From: Spirochaetaceae bacterium
Lineage (GTDB): Bacteria > Spirochaetota > Spirochaetia > SZUA-6 > DRHE01
NCBI GenBank assembly: GCA_020353535.1
Contig: CP070696.1
Location: 1,435,048-1,499,047, forward strand
Reading direction: 5' to 3'
DNA length: 64,000 bases
Positions 1 to 9,400 of this stretch are shown here, in pieces. Made by a program: the position numbers and the translations under genes. The stretch's first letter is position 1; every line of letters starts with the position of its first letter. A model generated the notes under the pieces. It did not search any database. It saw only the letters and a list, made by a program, of their open reading frames with translations, and had not been told where the DNA came from.

Positions 1-1
1 C

Positions 2-34
2 TGGCCGCTCACGCGGCTGGGTGGCATCCGCTAG
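2..34 (+). CDS. 3' end of upstream gene, possibly a second signal peptidase I
   Basis: The only frame closing just before lepB reads WPLTRLGGIR and then TAG, and the lepB ATG follows immediately. The downstream signal peptidase itself ends in YWPLSRTLKL, and many type I signal peptidases end in a similar WP-[FL]-[ST]-R motif. I infer that the gene cut by the window edge is a paralogous signal peptidase, giving a tandem pair. Only ten residues are visible, so this rests on one short match. Confidence 0.45.
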   Translation, partial: WPLTRLGGIR

Positions 35-784
35 ATGTATTCGACCTACGAACGTTACAGCTCGGGATTCGCTGCCCGTATGGGCAGGGGTCTTGTACGA
101 AAACTGGTCAAGCTGTTTATAGTCACGCTTTTACTTTATCTCATCATCTCCAGTATGTTCCTGGCGACTTTTCAGGTGGAATCCAGGTCCATGGAACCGC
201 TGCTTAAGCCAAAGGACCGCATCTTCGTTTCCCCCTTGATTTATGGAGCCAGGTTTCTCTTCTTTGCCGCCAAACTTCCCCCGGTACGCGATCCAGAGCG
301 GGGGGATATCGTGGTTATCCGTTCCCCCATGTATAGCCGTCCCGCCTTGCCCGTTTCGATTATCGAACCTCTTGTTCGTTTTTTCTCATTTCAACGGGGC
401 GGCGTGGTCCGGGACGATTCCGGAAGGCGAGTTCCGGCCTACATGATAAAGAGGATCGTGGCGGTGCCCGGGGACACGATTAAAGTCTCTGGATTTACAG
501 CCTACATTCGCCCCGACGGGGGCAGCACCTTCGCTGCTGAGCAGGAGCTGATCCCCCAAACCTATGAGGTATTCATCGGTTCTCTCCCGGAGGGGTGGGC
601 GAAGGAGTTCCCTTTTTCCGGAGAATATCCGGCTGTAACATTGGAAGAGGATCAGTACTTCCTTCTTGGGGACAACCGACAGGGTTCCAGTGACTCCCGA
701 TCCTGGGGACCGGTCACCCGGGATCAGCTTGTGGGCAGAGTGATCTATCGATATTGGCCGTTGTCACGCACCCTCAAACTATAA
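35..784 (+). CDS. lepB: Signal peptidase I
   Basis: Membrane-anchored serine protease that removes signal peptides from exported preproteins; 249 residues. One N-terminal membrane segment (about residues 25-48) is followed by the box B motif SRSMEPLL with the catalytic serine, then MIKRIVAVPGD with the general-base lysine, and box E LGDNRQGSSDSRSWGPV near the C-terminus. About 50 extra residues between the serine and lysine boxes are within family variation. The ATG directly follows the stop of the preceding gene with no strong SD; an internal ATG at 80 is possible but leaves a shorter cytoplasmic tail. The 3' end overlaps the convergent histidine kinase gene by 6 bp. Confidence 0.93.
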   Translation: MYSTYERYSSGFAARMGRGLVRKLVKLFIVTLLLYLIISSMFLATFQVESRSMEPLLKPKDRIFVSPLIYGARFLFFAAKLPPVRDPERGDIVVIRSPMYSRPALPVSIIEPLVRFFSFQRGGVVRDDSGRRVPAYMIKRIVAVPGDTIKVSGFTAYIRPDGGSTFAAEQELIPQTYEVFIGSLPEGWAKEFPFSGEYPAVTLEEDQYFLLGDNRQGSSDSRSWGPVTRDQLVGRVIYRYWPLSRTLKL

Positions 785-3304
785 GCTCGCTTCTGTTTCT
801 ACCGCCTGAAGGTCGCTCTCACTGATATCGCCGCTTTTCAGTAGACCATCGATGAAGGCCTTGATCAGGGTGGGATCAAACTGGCTGCCGCTGTGCTTGA
901 GTAGCTCCCTTGCTGCGGTGACCGGGGAGAGGGCTTTTCGGTAGGGTCGGTCGCTGGTCATGGCATGATATGCATCGGCGATGGCGATGAGCCGGGCATA
1001 GAGCGGTATTTCCTTGCCCTTCAAACCGTTTGGATAACCCGTGCCGTCGAAATGTTCCTGGTGAGCCAGCACGATTCGACTCACCTCTTTGTACGACTCA
1101 TGATTACCCAACAGGTTCGCCCCGAGCTCGGAATGCGTCTTCATAACAGTCCATTCCTCCTCCGACAGTCCGGATTCTTTCAGTAAAATCCGGTCCGGGA
1201 TGCCCAGCTTCCCGATATCGTGGAGTAGAAGGGAATCCCGTAGAACCTGATCCACCTCCAGACCGATCTCATCGGCTATCATCGTGCCTAAGGCAAGCAC
1301 ATCCCGCGAATGCCCTGCGGTCTTGAAATCCCGCATTTCGAGGGACTGGGAGAAGCTCATGCTCAGCTCCTCCATGCGCATCTTTAATTCTTCTGTGTGG
1401 GCGAGGGCGAGTTGAAACTTCCGCATGGTAAGGAGGTTCTTGATGCGGGCATCCAACTCCCGAATGTTAACAGGTTTGGACAGGTAGTCGTCTGCTCCTG
1501 TTTTCAGCCCTTGAATTTTAGAATCCAGTTCGTGCTTGGCGGTGATGAGAATAACCGGGATATGCATGGTATTCTCATCTGATTTCACCTTGCTCACCAA
1601 CTCGAAACCGTCCATGCGAGGCATCATTACATCGGAGACGATAATATCCGGTTGCTCATTGCGTACGCGGTGCCAGCCGTCCAGTCCATCCTCGGCGGTA
1701 ATCACGCCATGCCCGAAGCGTGTGAGCATCTTGCTGATGTAGTTGCACAGGTCCGCATTGTCTTCCACTAGCAGTACCACGTCGCTCGCTGTCTGTACGT
1801 CCGTTTTGCTTTCCAACTCCTCCGCAGGCTCTAGAGGGTACAACTCCTTCTCGATCAAGGCCAGATCGTCCAGCGAAACCTTGGCTAGATCCGCTTTTCT
1901 GCGGTCTTCAATTCTGCGCTCCTGGCCCTTGAACGTGAGGCTCAGCTTGCGTCGTTCATCCATTCTGCGTTCGATGAAGGCGTCAGGTACGATTTTGTCG
2001 AGATTGTCCGGAAATTGCATAACGAAGTGGGTTCCCTTGCCCTCTTCGCTGAACACCTCGATCGATCCTTTCATCAGGTCAATCGCTTCCTTGACGATGG
2101 TCAAGCCCAGACCGGTACCCTCATATCTCCTGGTACTCGAGGTATCCACCTGTTGGAATCTCTTGAATATATGAGGTAGATGGTCCTTCGGAATGCCGAT
2201 GCCAGTGTCTTCTACTTCGATTACTATAGATCCTTGTTTTTTGCCCGTGCGTATGGTTACTGAGCCGCTTTCAGTGAATTTTATGGCGTTGCGCAGCAGA
2301 TTCATGAGAATCCGCTCAAGCTTGTCAATATCGAGATAGAGAGGTCGGATGTTGTTCTCTCGCACATACCTGAGATTTATCCCTTTTCGTTCCGTGACAT
2401 CCTCGAATACCGCTATGATATCCCGTATCGTCTCATCCAGATCCACCGGTCCGAGGCGCAGTTCCATCTTGCTGGCTTCGAATTTGGAAAAGTCGAGCAT
2501 CTGGTTGATCATATCCAGAAGTTTCAGGCTGTTTCTGTACATCTGGCTTATCAGCCTTGCTTGTTCCGGCATCAATTCGCCCATATCACCCTGATAGAGA
2601 CTCTGAATCGGACTGATCACGGAAGTCAGCGGGGTACGAACCTCGTGACTCACATTCGCGAAGAACTGGGATTTGAGAATATCCAGTTTCTTCAATTCTT
2701 CGTTGGCCTCGGCCAGGCTCTGCCGGGCGCTGAACTCCCGAAATCGTATCTGAGTGCCGAGATAGGAGCTGAGAATGACCAGTGCGATCGTACACAACAG
2801 AAAAAAGTTGTTGTTCAGTAGAATAGCCAGATCATCGATCGGTTGCCTGAGTAGGATGGGTACGATATAGGCAGCGTAGATGATTGCGCAGATGATGATT
2901 GTTCTCCTGGTATCCAGAGGTAGGATCGAAATGAAGGCCAGCAACACGAGATTGATACCGGCGTAGTAAGGTGAGAGATACCCACCCACCATGTGGACCA
3001 TCACGGTGATAGACAGACCGCAAACAAGGTACTCAATCATTGCGATCTCTCTTGGGAATCGGGCACCAAATCTGGTTCGGATCAATAGATACACAATCAA
3101 ATTTGCGATGACAACCCCGACTCGAATCAGAATGAGTCGAACGAAGTAATCCGGATACAGAGCGAAATCGAGAAGCCCGAAAAGTGAGAATGCGATACTG
3201 GCTACAATAGCAGTGTTTTTTGTGTCACGGATGGCCTTTTCGCAAGTTTCAACAATAAACTGCTTTTGGAGTTGTTCATGTAACGAACGGTTTCTATCGG
3301 TCAT
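779..3304 (-). CDS. Membrane hybrid histidine kinase with REC and HD-GYP output
   Basis: 841-residue signalling protein and last gene of the five-gene cassette. Residues ~30-185 hold about six hydrophobic segments (membrane sensor). A HisKA domain follows with SHEVRTPLT (phosphoacceptor H220), then an ATPase with N box NLLRNAIKFT, G1 VEDTGIGIP and G2 GTGLGLTI. A basic linker leads to a receiver domain with VSDVMMP (D558) and K610. The C-terminus is an HD-GYP domain: H665, HDIGK (695-699), HQEHFDGTGYP (748-758). HD-GYP domains hydrolyse c-di-GMP, so the inferred role is a membrane signal lowering c-di-GMP through phosphorylation. The second His of the usual HHE is Gln here. It follows the radical SAM gene by 34 bp and is probably co-transcribed. 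Family calls are firm; the ligand is unknown. Confidence 0.93.
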   Translation of the reverse strand: MTDRNRSLHEQLQKQFIVETCEKAIRDTKNTAIVASIAFSLFGLLDFALYPDYFVRLILIRVGVVIANLIVYLLIRTRFGARFPREIAMIEYLVCGLSITVMVHMVGGYLSPYYAGINLVLLAFISILPLDTRRTIIICAIIYAAYIVPILLRQPIDDLAILLNNNFFLLCTIALVILSSYLGTQIRFREFSARQSLAEANEELKKLDILKSQFFANVSHEVRTPLTSVISPIQSLYQGDMGELMPEQARLISQMYRNSLKLLDMINQMLDFSKFEASKMELRLGPVDLDETIRDIIAVFEDVTERKGINLRYVRENNIRPLYLDIDKLERILMNLLRNAIKFTESGSVTIRTGKKQGSIVIEVEDTGIGIPKDHLPHIFKRFQQVDTSSTRRYEGTGLGLTIVKEAIDLMKGSIEVFSEEGKGTHFVMQFPDNLDKIVPDAFIERRMDERRKLSLTFKGQERRIEDRRKADLAKVSLDDLALIEKELYPLEPAEELESKTDVQTASDVVLLVEDNADLCNYISKMLTRFGHGVITAEDGLDGWHRVRNEQPDIIVSDVMMPRMDGFELVSKVKSDENTMHIPVILITAKHELDSKIQGLKTGADDYLSKPVNIRELDARIKNLLTMRKFQLALAHTEELKMRMEELSMSFSQSLEMRDFKTAGHSRDVLALGTMIADEIGLEVDQVLRDSLLLHDIGKLGIPDRILLKESGLSEEEWTVMKTHSELGANLLGNHESYKEVSRIVLAHQEHFDGTGYPNGLKGKEIPLYARLIAIADAYHAMTSDRPYRKALSPVTAARELLKHSGSQFDPTLIKAFIDGLLKSGDISESDLQAVETEASL

Positions 3305-3338
3305 TTTTCATGTCTCTCTACATATGAACTACGTCCGA

Positions 3339-4655
3339 TCATGAAACCAGTTTCTCACAGATTTTCCTGAAGTAGCGGCTCCGCCGGTTGTTGCTATCTT
3401 CGTTATAGACGGCTCGGTAGATTTTCAACAGATTGGTTTCCAGTTGTTCCGGAGCAAAAAAGGGATGGCGAATTACTGCATTCCAAACTGTATACCACTT
3501 CCAATCGTTATGGAGAATCCTGTTTTCTTTTTCCAAGCGCTCTCGCAATCGGCTTCCGGGAAATGGCGTAAGAATAGTTATTTGAGTTCCCAGAAGGTTG
3601 TGATGATTTATAAAGTCGATGGTTTTCCCTATCGTCTGGTCGTTATCGGCATCAAAGCCTATTATGAATGAACCATATACTCCGATGCCGTTGCGTTGAA
3701 TTCTCTCTATGTACTCGCCGTAGCGCCTGAACCTTTTCGCTTTCCACTGGTCCTTATTCAAACTTTGGACGTTACTCTCGAGCACACTTTCCAGTCCGAT
3801 CAACAGAGTGCGGCATCCGCTTGCATGCAGGTTCGCAAGGAATTTTTCAGAGGTCGCGACTTCGATGTCACAAACAGCAAACCAAGAGAAGTTGAGATCT
3901 TTAAATGCTTCGACAAGCGCCTCTGAAAACTTGCGATTGACAAACATATTATCATCGGCGAAACCAATCTGGGCCAGCTGCCAATATTTTTTTACCTCCC
4001 GCACCTCTTCAAGAACCTGGGATACGTTTTTATGTTTGTACCTCTTTCCGTATATGTTGGAGGCCACACAGAACTCACAATCATGTGGGCATCCACGGGT
4101 AGTTTGGATATAGACAACAGGATATTTGTACTTTGCCAACAGATCGTAGCGAGGCAAGGGAGATTTTGTGATATCGACGGCGGGATAGCGCTCCTGGTCG
4201 TATACGCTGCCAGGGAAGCCTTTCATGAAATCATCTACAAAACACGGCCAGGTATATTCCGCCTCCCCTATAAACACCGTATCTGCATGTTTTATAACCT
4301 CATCACTTTTCACCGATGCATGGATACCACCTATCGCAACGTGACACCCACGTCGTCGAAACTCTGCCGAAATTTCATAAGCCCGGTTAGCCTGCTGAGT
4401 CATAGCGGTGATACCAACGATATCATAGGGCTGGTCGAAATCGATTTCCTCTCGGTTTTCGTCGATTACCGTCACCGCGTGTATATCTGGCGTCAAAGCC
4501 GCAATCGTCGGTAAGGCTACTCCGATGCCATTCCAAAAGTGCAGAATGGTCCTCATTTCCCTGGAGGTAGTCACGAATTCGGCAAACTCACGGTTCTTGC
4601 AGAGGAACTCTCCCTTCGGGGAGATGAGGGCTATGTTGAGTTTACCCTTATCCAT
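3339..4655 (-). CDS. B12-binding-domain radical SAM enzyme
   Basis: 438 residues. The N-terminal ~140 residues form a cobalamin-binding-like Rossmann domain (DIVGITAMTQQANRAYEIS, then GCHVAIGGIHAS), without an obvious DxHxxG axial-histidine motif. The radical SAM core follows with TTRGCPHDCEFC, giving C189, C193 and C196 for the [4Fe-4S] cluster, then GFADDNMF, LLIGLESV and GSFIIGFDADND strands typical of the TIM barrel. Relatives include BchE-, HpnP- and HpnJ-like enzymes that methylate or rearrange unactivated carbons. It overlaps the ACP gene by 8 bp, so the substrate could be an ACP-bound acyl chain or a lipid; that is inference from context. The reaction cannot be assigned from sequence alone. 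Confidence 0.9.
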   Translation of the reverse strand: MDKGKLNIALISPKGEFLCKNREFAEFVTTSREMRTILHFWNGIGVALPTIAALTPDIHAVTVIDENREEIDFDQPYDIVGITAMTQQANRAYEISAEFRRRGCHVAIGGIHASVKSDEVIKHADTVFIGEAEYTWPCFVDDFMKGFPGSVYDQERYPAVDITKSPLPRYDLLAKYKYPVVYIQTTRGCPHDCEFCVASNIYGKRYKHKNVSQVLEEVREVKKYWQLAQIGFADDNMFVNRKFSEALVEAFKDLNFSWFAVCDIEVATSEKFLANLHASGCRTLLIGLESVLESNVQSLNKDQWKAKRFRRYGEYIERIQRNGIGVYGSFIIGFDADNDQTIGKTIDFINHHNLLGTQITILTPFPGSRLRERLEKENRILHNDWKWYTVWNAVIRHPFFAPEQLETNLLKIYRAVYNEDSNNRRSRYFRKICEKLVS

Positions 4656-4926
4656 GGGTTTTCCTATAGAGGACCTCGATGAGATTCAAAAAATCAGCGA
4701 CTGTTTCGATATCTGCGAAGGCGGTTTCATCGATTTCTATATCGAGATGCTTTTCACACGTTGCGATGATTTCCATTGCCATTAAGCTGTCTATTCCCAA
4801 TTCCTCACGGATTATGATGTCATCGGCAAACTCCTCCGGGTCGATTCTGGATATGCGAGATACGATCTGTTTTACGCGCTGCCTGATTTCCGCTGAGGTG
4901 ATCTGTTTTGTGCTTTGCGGTTCCAT
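4648..4926 (-). CDS. Acyl carrier protein
   Basis: A small acidic carrier protein of 92 residues from this start. The motif ELGIDSLMAMEII contains the DSL serine that receives 4'-phosphopantetheine, and the flanking helices (RVKQIVSRISRIDPEEF, ETVADFLNLIEVL) match the four-helix ACP fold. I prefer the ATG at 4926 because AGGA lies six bases upstream. Two upstream starts, ATG at 4950 and GTG at 4953, overlap the ligase stop codon and would add 8-9 residues with a poorly spaced SD. It sits between an AMP-ligase homologue and a radical SAM gene, so it is more likely a dedicated pathway carrier than the fatty-acid synthase ACP. No phosphopantetheinyl transferase is nearby. Confidence 0.9.
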   Translation of the reverse strand: MEPQSTKQITSAEIRQRVKQIVSRISRIDPEEFADDIIIREELGIDSLMAMEIIATCEKHLDIEIDETAFADIETVADFLNLIEVLYRKTHG

Positions 4927-4949
4927 CAAAAATCCTGGTGGTTCGAACA

Positions 4950-6356
4950 TCACCCTGGATCGAGCGAGATTTTAGGGATTTTATACGGCGCCAACAACTC
5001 TTTCAAAGAGGTAGCAAGCTCCTTCGTTTTTCCCGGGGTGATTGCCTTCCGGCTTGCACGGCAACGAGCAAACAAGGCATTGTTCTTATAGTGTATATCG
5101 ACTTCAACAATTTGACCATCCAGCAGGATTGCCTTTCTGATCTCATTGAGATCGACCATATTTCCGTTGATTTTTCGTGTTTCCTTCAATTCCTCAGAGA
5201 AAACAAGATGATTCCCATCAAAATATCCGCGATCCCCGGTTTTAAACCAATCGCCATCGAAAGCCTCGCGTGTTTCCCGCTCCCTGTCTAAGTACGTTTT
5301 CGTCATATAGGGTGTATTGAGAAGAATTTCACCCGATCCAATTCCGGTCGAATCGTCAATCCGGCACTCGATCTGGTCGCAGATAGGTCCGATGGTACCA
5401 CCCTTGGGCTCTCCCCGAATGTTTCTGCTGACGGGGGTGCACTCCGTAAGACCATACCCATGAAGGACTTCCACTTCAAAGCCCTGCGATATTTTATGAT
5501 AGTCTTCGACCGTCAACAGACTGCCACCGCATACGAAAGCCCGAAGGGATCTCAATTTTTGAGCTTTTTCTTTAAGACGAAGCAGCAGCAAATAGTAATG
5601 GGGAACAGAAGTGAGATATTCAATAGAATAATCCCTGATTATCTGGAATATGATTCTTGGATGGAACGTTTGGGCAATCACTCCCGTCACGTTATATAGG
5701 ATCGGAACGGCGATACAACCTACAAGTGTGAATATATGAGACATTGGCAATGTGATCAGCATTTTCTCGCCGGGATTGGCTTGAAGACCCTTCTGCAGCG
5801 TTTTGGCACCATGAAGATATTGCCGGTGAGGGACCTCTGCGCCGATGGGATAGCCGTATCCCCTGTAGGTGTAGTTTACCGTGGCGATATCCTCGGACAC
5901 TTCATGTGATTCCCGAGAAGAAATCTGGCTCTGAACAAGCCGAAGACCTGCCGATGATCGTTCAATCACCACGACATCCTTCAGATATGATCTGATAAAT
6001 GGCAGGTGGTTGGTTTCAGTGATAACTGCCTGGGGTTTGCAGTTTTTGAAGATCTCGGCCAATGCGAGTTTTCGGAACTCCAACTTCACCATCACCGGAA
6101 TTGCCTGCAGTTTCATCAGGGCAAGCAGGCTCGTGATAAACTCTACGGAGTTGTACAGGAATATGGGAACCAGGAAGCCCTTCTGAATCCCCCACCGTGC
6201 GAATTGTTCGGTTCTTTCTTGTATGCGCAGTCGGAGTTCCAAGGCGGTGACTGGTACACCCTTGCCGTGGGGACTGCATTCGATGAAACAGGGATTGTTC
6301 TTCCATTCCAGCAACGACGTGTCTATTCGCCCATTTAAGGTCAAGTCAACCGACAA
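4950..6356 (-). CDS. AMP-forming ligase homologue (acyl/ANL superfamily), atypical active site
   Basis: 468 residues of the acyl-CoA synthetase/adenylation superfamily, probably supplying an acyl group to the neighbouring ACP. Recognisable motifs are A5 (GYGLTECTPVSRN) and A7 (FKTGDRGYF). The phosphate-binding A3 loop, normally Ser/Thr/Gly-rich, is replaced by YTYRGYGYPIG at about residues 162-172. The protein also stops at PYKIPKISLDPG, before the usual A10 lysine. Shorter than typical members (500-550 residues), so it may work with altered chemistry. The start is TTG with GGAG seven bases upstream; no in-frame ATG occurs before residue 81. It lies 51 bp after the PilZ fusion gene and is coupled to the ACP by overlapping stop and start codons. 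Confidence 0.85.
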   Translation of the reverse strand: MSVDLTLNGRIDTSLLEWKNNPCFIECSPHGKGVPVTALELRLRIQERTEQFARWGIQKGFLVPIFLYNSVEFITSLLALMKLQAIPVMVKLEFRKLALAEIFKNCKPQAVITETNHLPFIRSYLKDVVVIERSSAGLRLVQSQISSRESHEVSEDIATVNYTYRGYGYPIGAEVPHRQYLHGAKTLQKGLQANPGEKMLITLPMSHIFTLVGCIAVPILYNVTGVIAQTFHPRIIFQIIRDYSIEYLTSVPHYYLLLLRLKEKAQKLRSLRAFVCGGSLLTVEDYHKISQGFEVEVLHGYGLTECTPVSRNIRGEPKGGTIGPICDQIECRIDDSTGIGSGEILLNTPYMTKTYLDRERETREAFDGDWFKTGDRGYFDGNHLVFSEELKETRKINGNMVDLNEIRKAILLDGQIVEVDIHYKNNALFARCRASRKAITPGKTKELATSLKELLAPYKIPKISLDPG

Positions 6357-6407
6357 CGAGGTACTCCGACATATGAGATAACCGTGTATATCGTGAAATA
6401 TATGCTG

Positions 6408-9400
6408 TTACGAACGTCCGCCGGTATTTTCATCGCCCTGTAGAGGTTTTTGGGCAACAAGGACATGTGCCTGGGGCGGATTTCCCAGTGATTGAAATAT
6501 TCTGATGGATTGGAAACCGCAGTTTTCGCATAAGCCGATCAGTTCTTCCGCAGTAAAGAACCTGAAAAATCCTTCCTGTTCGAGCTCAAACAGACTGGCT
6601 GCCTCATTGAGCATATCCGTGGCGGCGAGCCGTTTGTCTGAATTCCTGAAAGCGTTGGGCTGTCCACCAGATTCGTTCAATTTTTCAATATAATTCGTAA
6701 AAATCACAGAGACGTCGCTGTCTGGCTTCATCGATGAAATCAGTGCTGTTCCACCAGGTTCGAGTATTCGGTAGAACTCAGCCACTGCGTATTGAGGATT
6801 GAATAAATAGGACAGGAATAGGCTGGCAACCAGCTTGTTGAAGGAATTGTTCTCAAACGGGTAGAAAAGGGTGAGCCCTTGATTTCCTAAACGCAGTTGA
6901 TCGAAATCAGGTAACGACGTTGTTGTTGAGGTGAGCCCTGTTGGTACAATCCCGCCGCCGCTGCTCAACCTTTGATTCGCCAAACTGAAAAAGCCGAGGT
7001 TCTCACGAAGGAACCGCGCCGCCTTGTTGAACTCCACTATCACATGGTAGCATTCTTGTCCCAATTCATACTTATAATTCAAGGAGGTGGAGGGCAAAGG
7101 TATTTCACCCTTCATGATTGGTAGTAGCTCCTCCCAATCCGAGGCGATCAGCTTATCGATATAGGAGTTTTTCAATCCTTGTATTTTGTTGCGTAGATAG
7201 TTGAAATCGAGTTCGGGATTGCAGACATACTCACAAATAGGTAGCCAGCGGTTTGGTTCCAGGTTCGTGGCAGAATAATTTATATGCACGGAGGCTAGAT
7301 TGGGGTATCGCGCCAGAAGGCGGGTACATTTCATTTTTACTTTTTCTAGTGCTTCAGGCACCAGATCTACCGCCACCAACTCAGCGTGGTCCTCGTGCTG
7401 GAATTGTTTCTTTGCCTCCTTGAGGATTGATTGTAATAGCAATCCTGTACCACATCCCAGATCTATTAACCGGTCTCCTGGTCTGAGATCAATGAGGCGG
7501 GCTTCGAGGTCCATGAACTGGCGAAACTCTGCAAAATTGTCATAAAAATCGTAACCAGGATCCGAGATTTTATTTCCAATTAGGTAGCTTTTCCAGTAGC
7601 TTTCGGCATCGATTCCTTTCTCATTTTGTAGCCGTTCTCGCTCATAGGAAATGAGACGTATCATCTCATCGTGGTTCGGATCCACCGTGTTCATGCTTCT
7701 ATTGTGGAGCCAACGAAAGATACGGGAAGTGATGATTCGATATACCTTGAGCGCATCGTCACTGGTGTGTAAATTGTGCCCGGCGGGAACCTCAATGACT
7801 TCCCTGTTGGAATACGAGTTAATACTCATAATGTCGCTTACTTCCCCCACATCCACCCATTTATCGTATGTACCGTAGATCCATAAGGTGGGAATGGAGA
7901 TCCTCGACATATCTCGACGGGAATCGGTCATGTATGCAAATTTGTTCTCCACAAGACCACGAGCAAGGCTATCCATGTCGATAAGGTGCCCAAGTATACC
8001 CATGATACCGTTGTTGTTACCCATCTTGTAGTTGCCAATAACATCGAGTCCGCCGAGTATTTTCTGAAGAGTGGATTGGGCGGAAGGGACACCCATTGCA
8101 CTGATCCAAAGGTCGATCCCGTGATTTGGCCTTGTAGCCAGATATCGTCGGGCGTCGATCGAGGACATGCTGAAGGATACGAGAATGACCCTCTCCGGCG
8201 TGAACCAAGGGTTGGAGTAAACGTACTCTAGAGTCGTTTCGAGATCATCGATTCCCTGATTGGCCGTATAGTGCAGCATCTCATATCCCCGGCTGACTTT
8301 CTTTGCACAGTTGTAGCTCTCTCCGGGTTTATTAATACCGTCGTAGCGAATGGTAACAATATCTTTGTTTTGCACCGAAAAATTGGCGAGCAAGGTAGCT
8401 ACTAATGGAGCCAATACCTCTTTCTTTTTACCGAATCCGGGGGGCATTATCACGACCGGTGCTTTTACGAAAAAACGAGTCGCGTTGATCAAGGCTCTAA
8501 TGCCCTGTTTATCTCTATTCGTGTACTCTACAACGCGGCACTCGCATCCTGAGGAACGCGCCTTCTCCACATTTTCTGAAGCCCGATCCCATTCGATCTT
8601 TTCAACTTTGCTGAACCGGTAGACGCTGCGTTCAATACCTGCTTCGAGGCCGAGATGTAGAACGATTTTCTGCTCGTGCAGCGCTGATTCCTGTAGACGT
8701 CTAATTTGTCCCTGGGTGCCTAATCCCCAGCGTTCGTCCATCTCATAGCGCACCATCTGCCCGATACAAAACACACCGCGCATACTTACCGGTAGCTCGA
8801 CCTCGCAGAGGAAACCGTTGCGACTGATATCAATCAATCTCCCCTCGCATATCTGTCGAGAGCCGTTTTCAGGATGTGGGTGCAGCAGAACTGTTACACC
8901 AAGATCGGTCGAGAGCACCTTGCGCTGGTGCGACCTTTTCTCGCTTTGGAGCACTACCTGAGGAAGCTTGAAGGCCAGTCTGTTTTTTTGGTTTCTCGCG
9001 ATTGTCGTTTTGAAGTAGTGAGCTCCTCCGTTGGTATATGTGAAATAAGCGGTTAGCCCGGGAACCGGCAGGTCCTGTTTGGTTGATAAAAATACGATCG
9101 CCTCAAACTCCTTTTCCCTCGTGTTTAGGAGTTCGAGTCTGGATTCGTAAATGGCCAGTTGGCCCTCAAGCAATACGTTTAGTACCGTACCATCGTTTAG
9201 CATGTCTTGAAACATTCCCACGATGCGTTCGCGGTTTTTAATACTGTATCCTGCCTCGGTACCGCATTGTATGAAATCGTCACAGAGATATTTTATTGCA
9301 GAGCTTGATGTTGAGGCGACGATGTAGTTACGAATACGTGCCTGGACGGTTTCCTTCGGATCCACAAACCTGAGCCCGGCACTTCGGGGTAGCTGAAATT

